Below the pieces are notes generated by a model. It had not been told where the DNA came from, made no database searches, and saw only the letters and a list, made by a program, of their open reading frames with translations. From Adineta steineri (lineage: Eukaryota; Rotifera; Eurotatoria; Adinetida; Adinetidae), in the NCBI GenBank assembly GCA_905250115.1, contig CAJNOI010000047.1, positions 458,433 through 522,432 of the forward strand: 64,000 nucleotides of DNA. Direction: 5' to 3'. Below, piece after piece: positions 36,973 through 48,539 of the stretch; within the stretch, counting starts at the first letter, position 1, and every line of letters begins with the position of its first letter. Made by a program: the position numbers and the translations under genes.

Positions 36973-38344
36973 TTATTTAGATTCAATCAATGATGAAAAA
37001 ACTATATATCAGCAAACATTATATGCGATTTATTTTTTTTATTGATATTTAAAATCATTTTATCTTGAATAAAGTTTTCAAAAATTGAATAAAAGATTTT
37101 ATTGTAGCAACGATCTATCAATAGTTCAGCATAAAATCTAAGATTAATGCTAATATTTGAAAAAAAATATTAATTACATGAATAATAAATGTTATGAGTA
37201 AACCTGAAAGTATTATTCAACATAGAAACTGTGACGTGTAAAAATCCAATGATGATTAATTCAAATCATAAAATATCATCAAGAGTATGTTAATCATTGT
37301 CTGATTCATGTATAATGTCAATAGTAATGAATGTTGAATTAACTACGTTTTTTATTCTTTTATAAACTTACTTCAAAGTAAATGTTGAAGACTACAATTA
37401 TTTAACTCTGTTTTATTTGTGCTCTCGATGTTGATTCTAGCATCCTGCACCAACAAAAAGATCTCTCTGCTATTTCTTACGATTTATATTGATTATGTCT
37501 CACTGTGTCAACTATATCATAATCCATAATCAGCGTAAATTTACTTTTTAAATGTTACCTTTGAACTGATTATTACTCTTCTATAAACCATGTCATTTTC
37601 AGGATAACTGATATGTCAAGAGAGTCTTTCAGAATAATTAGTCAGAAGAAAAAGACCGTAAACAGAACCCCTACACTACGACGACATTCTTCACTCTAAA
37701 TTCTGATTCAAAATAAAAACAGTCAGGCAATACATGTATTGAGATACGAATGTCTAATTTGCAATTTTGCGCTTTGTGTCAATGAGCGTGTGGATATTGT
37801 AATAATCATATATTCACACCCCGACCCACACCTTTAAGGACGCTTCTTCGAGATTCATAAGATTTATCTAAGAATATTTTTTAGAGGTTTTCAGGTTCAT
37901 CTATAGATAATTGCTATTCATTTTTGAGTTAAACACCTTATATTATCTAATACTTGTAGATTCTGGAGAGATTAGTATGTGTTTAGTCTGATTTTTCAAG
38001 GGCTATTTTAGTATCTGATCTACAATCTTTGAAACTTTTGCTAACGATAATAACTCTATAGTTTTTATTACATTTTAGCACTACGTATATAAATTTTACA
38101 GAGTTATCGATGTTTAATTTTCTAAATATTCATTCTTTTATCGTGATTTTTGATTAAATACTTCATATGCCAGTTCATTGAGACTTAAGAAAATGAAGTA
38201 TGACTCTGAATTTGTCAGTAATAAATGTACAACACCATATAATAAAAGGGAAATCTTGAAAAGAGGTGTGGGGGCGGGTGCGACTGTGTCTAAAATGTAA
38301 TATCAATAAATTAGAAAAGTTCTGAAATAATGAAGAAACATGAA
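36973..38344. other. Convergent intergenic region
   Basis: About 1.4 kb between the LIM gene (+) and the receptor gene (-). No coding frame is supported. A C-rich tract CACACCCCGACCCACACC (about 37816-37833) and a G-rich tract GGTGTGGGGGCGGGTGCG (about 38265-38282) lie in opposite orientation. Confidence 0.4.
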
Positions 38345-39432
38345 TTAACGACGAATTAATCGTTGGCATCGTCTGAATGATTCTTGAAATGTCTTTCTGT
38401 ACAATTTCGAAGGAAGGACAAAGACAATAAAGATAAGCATCGATGGAGTGGATGAAATGAAATAACCAAAAATAAATAATAGTCGATGGTTAGATGGATT
38501 GACACATTCAGATAACATTGACATAATCAAACGGGGTAAGGATAGAATTAGAAGAATGATCGGACTGATTAATAATTGTTTATGTTCACTGAGTTGAGTG
38601 TAGATATGTTCTCTTATAGTTCGTCTTCTCTGAGCTGTTGATCGTTGTCGGGCTGATCCGACTATGATGAATAAAGCAGAACAAAGGTTGACAATACATG
38701 GAGCAACAAGATGAAAAAATAAGATGATTGTATTGTATTGTTGAATAGAAGGAGAATAACGAGTTATACACCATCTTTCGATATCTGCTTTGTCCGTCTC
38801 TGTCGTTATCTCACTTAATTCTCGATGTATAGGTTCGTGAATGATTGAACCCATGATGCAGATTGGCAAGATAAGAATTATCCATCGAGCAATACGTTGA
38901 CTTTTTTGTTTATTGAAGTTAGCTCCTCTGAAAACGAGAATCGCTCTTTCAATGGCTACACAAGCATTGAGCCAAGCATCCAAATATAGACAAAGCTTGA
39001 GAAGTGGTTCAATAGATATACAACCTCCTCGAACAACAGAAAAACGAATCGATAGATCCATTTGAGTGAGAACAACAAACCAAAACTTCACTGTAAACAT
39101 GCTGATCGTAAGAAAAGAAGTAATTGATGATGCTAAGAGATAAATGCCACATCCAGCTTGTCGTAGATCTTTATTTTGAAATGTTATTAGAGACAAAACA
39201 CTATTGATCAAACCTCCAACAAACATAATCATCGTTAGAGCGGCAGTGATTTTCACCAATATTGTTTGGTCAGTCAATGTCATTTTCGACCGAACTTCGT
39301 CACGTAAAATATCATCGAGAGTGATTCCAATACTTTTTTTGTAGAACAGACATTTTTGACCAATGAAACAACTGGTCTGAATTTGAGCTGAATAAAGAAA
39401 TTCATAGTTGTCAAGAGATGAGATCAATCTTT
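38345..39432 (-). CDS. 7TM exon of the modular receptor (or separate GPCR)
   Basis: About 362 codons with seven hydrophobic segments: ITAALTMIMFVGGLINSVLSLITF (TM1), CGIYLLASSITSFLTISMFTV (TM2), LLKLCLYLDAWLNACVAIERA (TM3), RWIILILPICIMGSIIH (TM4), YNTIILFFHLVAPCIVNLCSALFIIV (TM5), LLISPIILLILSLPRLIMS (TM6) and LLFIFGYFISSTPSMLIFIVFVLPS (TM7, with P-S in place of NPxxY). The lead-in SCFIGQKCLFYKKSIGITLDDILRDEVRSKMTLTDQ is coding-like and has no ATG before the MTLTDQ Met, which supports joining to upstream exons. No introns lie within the 7TM part. Expanded orphan receptors of this type are, to my knowledge, common in bdelloids; the ligand is unknown. Confidence 0.85.
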
Positions 39433-42400
39433 CTCAACTTAACAAAGTCATGTTGGGTCAAGTTTATAAGCAGCAATAGTTTATGAAAGTCATTTGTCTA
39501 TAAATGGCATGTCATGTCGTGAATAGATTCATATATTTCTATTTTCTGTTCAATATCTTTTTATGAATTTATTCATTTTTGTAGATATGTTTCTGCATAT
39601 CAACTCGATAATTTCTCAGAGGCTGCAAGATAATAAAATCTCGGATAGTATGACATCACTAAAGAATAGATCTTCTCAAATATATTGCTGATGCGAAAAG
39701 AAAAGTTATATTAAATTTACCCAACTGATTGAACTCGTACAATCCATCTAATCATGATTAAGCTACAATACTGAAACTCAATCTTATCTGATTGGAAGAT
39801 AGTTGCCTATTTTCAAAAGAAGGAGTTCCAGTTAGATTATATTTCTGGGCTATAATTCTATTGAATTATACGACCTATTCAAAATTCTAAAATGTTTCAT
39901 GAATGAAGAATGAAAATCGACTTCAGTGGGATATTGTATTTCTCTGTTAATGATTTACAAAATAGTATAAAATACTTACTATAAGGATTAAGAGTGATAT
40001 TATTCGGACCAGATGTGAAAATGGAAAACTTTCCTGTCATATTTGGAGACTCTGTTGTCACCACTAATATATACTTAGTGCCAGTGTGAAGATAAGTAAT
40101 GAATTCGAAATCTAGATCACCACAGCGTTGATAGTTCTGTGAGAGTTCATTCTCGAAAGGATCCATTGGATTAAAATCATCTTCGTAAATATAGCCAAAC
40201 GTATTTATACTGCTAGAACTGCTCAACATATAGTATCCACTTTCCACTACATGCATTCGTATAGTTTCATAGTAATAATTCGACTTTACACAATTTCGAG
40301 AATATGTTTGGCTTTTGGTAGTCACCTCTGATGAATACTTCGATATTACAGCTGACGAATATATTTCGATGCCTGATGGATAGCCTACGTAATGGAATAA
40401 AGAAAGCAGTGAAGATTTATAATAGATACTAGTAGACTGAGAAAAACAGAAACGGTGCATGTATAAGTAAGACTGAACATTACGAATCATCCCCCCGCCA
40501 TCCTAAATATGAAAGAACAATATGATTTCAAGTTTACATGCTCAAATACTGTTCATATCACATTAGCGATCGATTGGAGCTGATCTGTATTCAAGGAGAT
40601 TGATCTGATCTTATTCACAATAATGTTTTATTTGATACATTTAATGTAGCAGTTTGTGTAAAGCTTTCTTTTTATAATACAAATGTCATCTTACAAAACA
40701 AGTTTTTAACCCTTTCCGGCCGGATGTTGCCGAATGGCAACAATTTTGTCGTAGGGGGTATGGCATTTTTTTAAAAGTCGGCAGTGAAAAATTGATCCCT
40801 ATAACTAAACAACAAAGAATATATACAAAGATAACTTTTTGCTTGTTATCTTCTGGTAGCCGGTCGTAAAGGGTTAATTGTGGATATCCCAAACTCAACT
40901 GAATACTCATAGTAACGTTGACAGATATTCATTTAATAGTTGTAGTGCAAATACTTACTAATTTTCTGGAGATCAACATTATTTGGACCGGACACAATGA
41001 TCGAGAATGCACCTGTCACATCACTAGTACGTGTTGTCATAACCAATATATATGTGATACTAGTATTGAGAGCAATTGTGAATTTAAACTGATTTAGATT
41101 ACATCTGTGATTATTCAACGAGATTCGATTTTCCTTTGGATTGGATGGATTGAAATATTCTTTGTAAAATGAGCCGTCTGTTCCCACATTGTTGCTGCTG
41201 AGGAAAGTGTAAAAACCACTTCTAAGAACATTCACTTGTATCGCTTCATAGTAAGAATTGAAGAATGAACATTCAAGTAAATACGTTGAACTGTTCGTTG
41301 TCAATTTTGATGCATACACTGTTTGAACAACTGACGAAGTATTCACTAACAAAAAAGAAAATCGATCTAGTTTTGTGTCATATGGAAATCAGTATAAATA
41401 ATTTAAAATTTTATTTTCTCTCTTGTATGAACATATTGATGACAAACGAAAGTGATATGAATGTTTATATAAATGAAAATCACTATAATATCACTCTTAA
41501 GATGGTAGAGAACGCTTTGTTATATCCGGCGTGGGTTTAAGATAAATATAATATTTATACACACACTCATCCTCAACTATTCACATTGATATCAGCACCC
41601 ACATCCATTATATTAAGTATCAGCTGTAATAAACCGGAATTCAAAACGGATTGTTCGGATTTTATTCATAATATTCTGTTATTTGATGAGGTTAATGTAG
41701 CTTTTTATGTAAAGCTTTCTTCTTATAGTGCAAATCTGGTCTTACAAGACAAATCTTTATTTATGGATAAGCTAAACTCAAAATAATATTCATATTAACG
41801 CTGACAGATATGCATTTAATAGTTGTAATCCATATACTTACTAATATTACTGAGATCAACATTGTCTGGACCAGATACAAAGATTGAAAATTCACCTGTT
41901 ACCTTGTGGTCAGATACTGACACAGCCAATATATATGTATTACTAGTCTCAAGAGCAACTGTGAACATAAACTGATCTAGATCGCAACCCTGATCGTCGT
42001 ATTTGGGTAGATTTTCCTTTGGATTGGATGGATTGAAATATTCTTTGTAAATAGAGCCATATGTATCCATATTGCTGCTGCTGAGGAAAGTGTAAAAACC
42101 GCTTCTACGAACAGTCACTTGTATCGCTTCATAGTAAGAACTGGAGAATGAACACTCAGGTAAATACGTTGAACTGTTCGTTGTTAGTTTTGATGTATAG
42201 AGTGTTCGAACAACTGATGAGGTATTCACTAACAAAAAAGAAAATCGATTTAGTTTTGTGTCATATGCAAATAAGTGTAAATAATTTGAAATTTTATTTT
42301 CTCTCTTGTATGAACATATTGATGACAAACGAAAGTGATATGAATGTTCATATAAATGAGAATCACTATAATATAAATCTCATCGTGTAAGGCAAATCTT

Positions 42401-45400
42401 TGTTTATAAGTATGCCAAATTTAACTAAATACTTATGTTAAATCTGACAGATAACCAGCCCATAGATGTAGTGCATATACTTACAAATATTCTTGAGATC
42501 AACATTGCCTGGACCAGATATCAAGATTGAGAATTCACCTGTTACCTTGGTGTCATAGGCTGTCACAACCAATATATATGTAATACTAGCCTCAAGAGCA
42601 GTTGTGAATATAAATTGATGTAGATCGCAACCATCATCGTCCCATGCGAGTTGCTTTTCAACTGGATTAAATGGATTGAAATAGTCTTTGTAAATAAAGC
42701 CATATGTGTCCATATTACTTGTGCTGAGAAAAGTGTAACGACCACTTCTACGAACGTTCACTTGTATCGCTTCATAGTAAGAATTTAACTTTAAACACTT
42801 AGGTAAATACGTTGAACTGTTCGTTGTCAATTCTGATGTATAGACTGTTTGAGCAATTGATGTAGTATTCACTAACAAAAAAGAAAATCGATTGAGTTTC
42901 GTATTATATAGAAATAAGTGCAAGTGATTTTGAAATTGTATTTTCTCTCTTAGACACATTTACCGAAAGCAACTGAAAGTGATATGAATCTCACGAGGAA
43001 GGGCCATCAACTTGAAAATCGCTTTTGAGCTGATATTTTTTCATAAGTGGATGCTAGTGTGTCTAGTAAAAGCCTAAAAGAATAGCGACTAATAGCGCTT
43101 TCTTTCCGAGTTATAATTGATTTACTGAAATTTTAACCTATATCTTGATATAAGGATGAAAATCAATTGGCCGCAGTTTGGCCTTAATTCTAGTCCATGG
43201 ATAATACCAAATATAGATAGCATCTTCTGAAAATTTCAGTTCTATCGGACACTTCCTTCACGAGATAGTATATTTCCAAAAGTGCTCATATTTTATCAAT
43301 TATATGAGAAAACTCTTTTTTTCTAAAAACCTATTATCTCGGAAAAGAAGTGTCCGATTGAACTGAAATTTTCAGAAGATGCTATCTACATTTGATACTA
43401 TCCGTGGACAAGAATTCAGGCCAAACTGCGATCACTCGATTTTTATCTTTACATCAAGATATTGGCTAAAATTTCAGTAAATTAACTATAACTCGGAGAG
43501 AAAGCGCTATTAGCCGCTATCCTTTTAACTGTTACTAGACACACTAGTATCTACTTATGCACAAAATATCAGCTCAAAAGTAATTTTCAAGTTGGTGACC
43601 CTTCCTCATCAGTCTCTGTCGAATAGAAATATCTGTATATCATTTTATAGATTGAGTTAATCTATATTTTCTATCGATGATGAATAGTTAAAATTGAATA
43701 TTTATTAAAATACTATAAGTACTCACAAATACGATTGAAACCGATATAGCTTGAACCAGATACTCGAATTGAAAAATTTACTGCTACATTTGGAGAGAAT
43801 GTCGTCATAACGAGAATATAATTCGTGTTCACTCGAAGGAAAGCTCGGAATTGAAACTGACCGCGATTTTCATAGTCTTCATTAAAGCTGAGGACATTTT
43901 GGGATACAACGAACGGATTAAAGTTATTTTTGTAGATATAAGCGTACATGGTTTTTATCTCGCTGTTGATTAAAAAAGTATAACTGCCAGTAATGGTGAC
44001 GTTCATTTGTATTGCTTCATAGTACGAATCTAACTCTGAGCAATGTTGGAAATAAGTTGAACTATTCAAGGTGAGTGTTAATGAATACACTGATTGTATA
44101 ACTAATGAATTACCTATTGAATAAAAATAAATCAATGAATATTTGCATTTACAATAAAGAAAAGTATTCTTAGTTTGCTTTTCACTCTATTTACGAATGA
44201 GAGTTGAATCGTTTGTTTTAGATCAATACTTTTAATAGAGAATTAAAGAAAAACATGAAATAAAATCTCTATTTAGCGTCCCTACAATAAGTATCGATGT
44301 TATTCCTTGAAATCCGCATGTTCTTTCCAAAAGGCGTCGCTATAATTTCGGTAGAGAAATTTGATAAAATCTCGTATACAAAGATGAGGACTATTCTGGA
44401 CTAAGAAAGTTTGATACGTCATAGACTTACAAATTTATGACTTTTTTATCATCATCTTTATCTTCAAACTCTTTTTCTTTTATAAATATAATGCAGAATA
44501 TTAGTTTTTTTGTCAATATCACTAATCATAATATTAAACTATCTAATGAAACTATTTGATAAAGCTTTAGTCAATCTACGAGTTTGGCATGACATTACCA
44601 AGAAAATATCGGTTGAAAGTAACATTCAATTCATTGTTAAAATATTAGAAGAGCAACTCTTTAATTATTTCTAATTATAATAAAGCGTTTCTCGAATAAC
44701 CAAGTAAGAATGAAACTTTTTCCTTCTTCTCGTTGTTCGCATTTTTCTGTGAAGACACTGACGTACGTTCAAATCTTACTACTTTTTGATAATCCTGATT
44801 CTATTCTCGTTCGTCAACTAAAATCATGATCGCAAATATAACATCATCGCTTTCTCATCTCGATAGTAAGGGTAATATTCTGAATCTGTGTGATTTCGCC
44901 AAGAGTTATGATTAACACTCGAGCATAGGGTCATTTCTCTCTGACGAATGTTTTATATCTATGAATTTGAAAGCATATTGAACAACTATGCAAAACAACG
45001 TTTTGCTGATTTTAAGGCAATTTGTGAAACTTTCTTTTGTTTTGAAATATGGAATCTGATGCGAGAAATTTTTCTTCACATCAATATTGGTTTCGAAGTG
45101 TTTTTAGTTCGATAAAAACTTGATGAAAATTTTACTTCTCATGTGTCTACATTTCATAAAACCATTGTGTTCATTATTTTCTATAATCAGCAGCGATGAG
45201 CGCAGATATTGATGAATCAAAGAAAATTTATAAAGAAAGTTCAATAGAAAGGGCCGAATTCATCTCTGACTTTACTACTAAATATACAGACATTCTAACT
45301 TCTGTTTGTACCATGCAACTAACATGACGATAATGTTATCGATTGACTTTAGTAGAGAATTATGAATAACCAAGATTTTTATTTTATAACAATAGTATAT

Positions 45401-48400
45401 TAGGATGAAACTTGAAATTTGAATTTAACTATTCAATAGTTCAGTTTGAAATCCCTCAGTAGTTTTATCTTCATCTTCTATAGTAATTTTTCTTTTTAAT
45501 TTTCTGAATAAATATTCATTGAAATGATATTAGAGACATTACACAATCGTTCTAAACTTACTACATGATTCTTCGAAATATTCAAATTTTTGAATTCGAT
45601 GATTATTTTGGTCAGTAACATATATATTTCCAAAACGACCAAAACTTAAACTAAATGGATAATTCAATCGATTGGATTGCGAACCCTCTCCATTGCATCC
45701 AACTAAACATCGAAAACCATTCAAGTCTGAACCAACAATACGATGATTCATCTGATCCACAATATATAAATACTTCTCAGCATCTAGTATAATTCCAGTG
45801 GGATAGTTCAGTTCAGTTGTTTGACGCTGTGATCTACTTCCAGCCACTGTGATGCCATTTGATTGTCCAGGTTGAAATAACTGAACACGGTTATTCATGG
45901 AATCTGCCACATATAGATCCAAATTTACATCGACAAATATTCCAGAAGGATAATTAAGTTCATTCAAGGCTGATCCGTTAATACCTGTTCCAGCAGCAAC
46001 GCGATTTGAATTCATCAAAGCATCATTTAATGATCTTTTCACTACTTGATGATAATCAGGCATTGAACAATAAAGAGTATCATTAATATCAACAAACAAA
46101 CCATGACATGATGAATTGACATTCATCACTGTGACAAAGTTATTTGTTTCTGCTATCCATTTCTGCACTTGACCATTCTCAAATCCATCATCGATATAAA
46201 TATCACCATTTGATGTCACGAAGAGAGAGTAAGGTTGTGTAAAATTACCATGAATGATCTTTGCTGGATTGACATGCTCTTCGTTCCACATTACAATTGT
46301 GTTGTCTTCTTGATTAGCAACATAGATTGTATTGTTTGTGTTCACAAAAATTGCGCGAGGATATTCACCAACAATCGAACGATTAGCAAAAGTAATTCCA
46401 TTGTAATTCCAGATGGATGTTGTACAAAACTTTGGTTGATTGAATGAAAGAGCTTAAAATGAGAAGAGTAGAAAGAATATCAGAGAAGAATTGTAAAGGA
46501 GATTAAATTGTTATTTTCTATATTTGTAGAAGGAAAGGAAATTTTTTCAAGGAAGTTTCTTTTAGGGTGTGGGTGGGTGGGTATGAGTGACGAATAAATT
46601 CCATGATCACATACACACGCACACCCACTACACACACAAACCCAAGTGAAACACGAAGTCAGATCAGAGTATAATTCATATTAAAATGATATCGTCTAAG
46701 ATATGAAAAGGTTTTAGTTCGATAAGAGCTGTTTCATTGATGAAATGTTCTTTGAAGCACATGAAACGAAACATCAAAGGTTTTCATAAAATTTCAAGGA
46801 CAAAACTTTTTCTTTCTCTCTACTGTTCAGTCTAAACAGAAAAAGAAAGATTGGCTCTTTTTGTACGATTCACACACGACTTTGTCTAATTTGAACATTT
46901 GATTTCCTTAGACTCATTCTTTTATACATTGATTTAATTGTTCTTTCATTTTAAAACAAACACTTTACCAACCACTTTTGTTTTCATTTTTTCTATTGAA
47001 ATATCTTCGTTTACTTCTATTACTTAACTAATCATATCTCTTCATTTCATTCAACTTTTCTTCAACTTACCAAAAGAATCTTTCATCAATAAAAATATTT
47101 GAATTCGGCCGTTATATGGATCAGTAACATATATATTTCCAGAATGATCAAAGCTCAAAGTAAATGGACCATTCAATTGATTGGATTGTGAACCCCTTCC
47201 ATAACATCCAACTAAACATCGAAAACCATTCAAGCTTGAACCAATAATTCGATGATTGTCACTATCAACAATAAATAAGTACTTCTCAGCATCTAATATA
47301 ATTCCAGTTGGGTAACGTAGTGTAATTGTTGGATTTAGTGATTTACTTCCAGCTACTGTGATGCCATTTGATTTTCCCAGATAAAACAATTGAACTCGAT
47401 CATTTCCACAATCTGCCACATATAAATCCAAATTTACATCGACAAATATTCCAGCAGGATGATTAAGTTCATGCAAGGCTGATCCTTTAACACTTGTTCC
47501 AGCAGCAATACGATTTGAAGTCGTCATAGAATCATTCAACAATCTTTTCACTACTTGATGATCATCAGATATTGAACAGTAAAGAGTATCATTGATATCG
47601 ACAAACAAACCAAAACATGATGAATAGACGTTCATTACCGTAACAAAGGCACTTGTTTCTACTATCCATTTCTGTACTCGACCATTCTTAGATCCATCAT
47701 CAATATAAATATCACCATTTGATGTCACGAAGAGAGAGTAAGGCTGTGTAAAATTACCATGAATGATCTTTGTTGGGTTGACACTCTCTTCAGTCCACAT
47801 TACAATTGTATTGCTTTCTCGATTAGCAACATAGATTGTGTTTTTTGTGCTCACAAAAATGGCGTAAGCATCCCAACCAACAATTGATTGATTAGCAAAA
47901 GTAATTCCATTGTAATTCCAGGTGGCTGTTGGATGAAACTTTGGTTGATTGAATGAAAGAGCTTAAAACGAGTGGAGAGAAGAATTGTGAGAAAATGGAA
48001 TTGTTAATTTATGTTTTTCTTTCGAAAAAATCATTGAGATTAGTTTTAAAAGAATTTCTATGGTTGTTATTCTATTTTTTCTGATGGAATATGAATATAA
48101 ACTGCGAAGGGAATGATTTTATCAAAGAAGATCAATGTCTTCTATCAAATTAAATCTGATACAGAGAAAAAGCATTGTTTGAAATCTGAATAAAATATCT
48201 TTGAAATTCAAGAAATTTTCTTATTAATATTAAAGAGATTCTGAATATGTTGAAGATTTGAAACAATAACTTCAAAACAGTTTAAAAATAAAATATTTCG
48301 TTCTAGAAGAGATTAGATCCATCATCTTTGAATATATATACAAAGAAATTTCATGGAATTCCTTTCAAGTTCTGCAATCTATGATTTGCCTTTCTTCTTT

Positions 48401-48539
48401 TTAATGTTAGTTTTAATGAATAATGTCGTTTGTACAATGATTGCTATTCAATATATGATAAATAAAAGTATTTACCTGTTGTTTCATTATTAAGAATAAG
48501 AAGAAGAATAATGATAAATACGTAGCTATTCCACATCAT
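38345..48539 (-). CDS. Modular receptor: signal peptide, 2 NHL, 5 repeats, 7TM
   Basis: Nine exons fit one gene of about 1628 residues: 48539-48476 (signal peptide MMWNSYVFIIILLLILNNE), 47961-47071 and 46452-45562 (NHL, 891 nt each), 44113-43727, 42871-42485, 42228-41842 and 41345-40959 (387 nt each), 40384-39980 (405 nt), 39432-38345 (7TM). Every junction is phase 1. The NHL exons each show six IYVAD/LYIVD blades, an extracellular six-bladed propeller. The ~129-residue modules share YYEAI, GxYTF, FNPxxP, YILV and FSIxxSGP. The last exon holds a rhodopsin-like 7TM with ERA in place of DRY. An adhesion-type orphan receptor is inferred. The 7TM acceptor (TTGAG) is weak, so the 7TM could be a separate gene starting at Met 39283. 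Confidence 0.65.
40706..40877. mobile_element. piggyBac-type MITE in an intron
   Basis: A 164-bp element (40710-40873) is flanked on both sides by TTAA (40706-40709 and 40874-40877). Its ends are CCCTTTCCGGCCGG and, reverse-complemented, CCCTTTACGACCGG, matching at 12 of 14 positions. A TTAA target site and CCC-starting termini are diagnostic of the piggyBac superfamily. It has no coding capacity and lies between two module exons of the receptor gene. Confidence 0.85.
42995..43607. repeat. 613-bp long palindromic (foldback) element in an intron
   Basis: Two arms of nearly 300 bp are reverse complements with scattered mismatches. The left arm starts GAGGAAGGGCCATCAACTTG; the right arm ends CAAGTTGGTGACCCTTCCTC. 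Inner arm sequence such as CTGAAAATTTCAGTTC..TCGGACACTTC on the left is mirrored by GAAGTGTCCGA..GAACTGAAATTTTCAG on the right, around a short AT-rich loop near 43275-43325. A possible 3-bp TCA duplication flanks it. It lies between the first and second module exons of the receptor gene and would be transcribed as a hairpin. Confidence 0.85.
45562..46452 (-). CDS. Second NHL-propeller exon of the modular receptor
   Basis: This 891-nt exon (phase 1 to phase 1) encodes 297 residues starting LSFNQPKFCTTSIWNYNG and ending RIQKFEYFEESC. Six blades are visible: AIFVNTNNTIYVANQ, SLFVTSNGDIYIDDG, GLFVDINDTLYCSMP, GIFVDVNLDLYVADS, GIILDAEKYLYIVDQ and SLSFGRFGNIYVTDQ. NHL propellers bind protein, glycan or RNA; after a signal peptide an extracellular role is expected. 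It is a close paralogue of the exon at 47071-47961. Confidence 0.85.
47071..47961 (-). CDS. First NHL-propeller exon of the modular receptor
   Basis: It has the same 891-nt length and phase as the exon at 45562-46452, and the two encode highly similar propellers (LSFNQPKFHPTATWNYNG to RIQIFLLMKDSF). Six NHL blades are again visible. It is preceded at 48476-48539 by a 64-nt exon encoding a signal peptide whose donor is also phase 1. Equal exon length and phase imply origin by exon duplication. Confidence 0.85.

Larger units (their letters stand above)
39980..44113 (-). repeat. Five-copy tandem exon array of a ~129-residue module
   Basis: Exons 43727-44113, 42485-42871, 41842-42228, 40959-41345 (all 387 nt) and 39980-40384 (405 nt) encode homologous modules. 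The shared core runs SSTYL.C...YYEAIQVNV..SG.YTFLSS, YIYK..FNP..P, F.....L...TYILVVTT and TGEFSI.VSGP. The secondary-structure feel is an all-beta sandwich, rather like bacterial pre-peptidase C-terminal domains, but I cannot name the family. The 42228-41842 and 41345-40959 copies are the most alike, and their flanking introns also match, so they duplicated most recently. Confidence 0.8.

Noticed and set aside
41265..41786. Plus-strand frames of 66-91 codons over the module array
   Set aside because: They are antisense to the repeated module exons and recur only because those exons are duplicated.
45196..45327. 43-codon plus-strand frame starting MSADIDESKK
   Set aside because: It lies in an intron of the receptor gene on the opposite strand, is short and has no further support.
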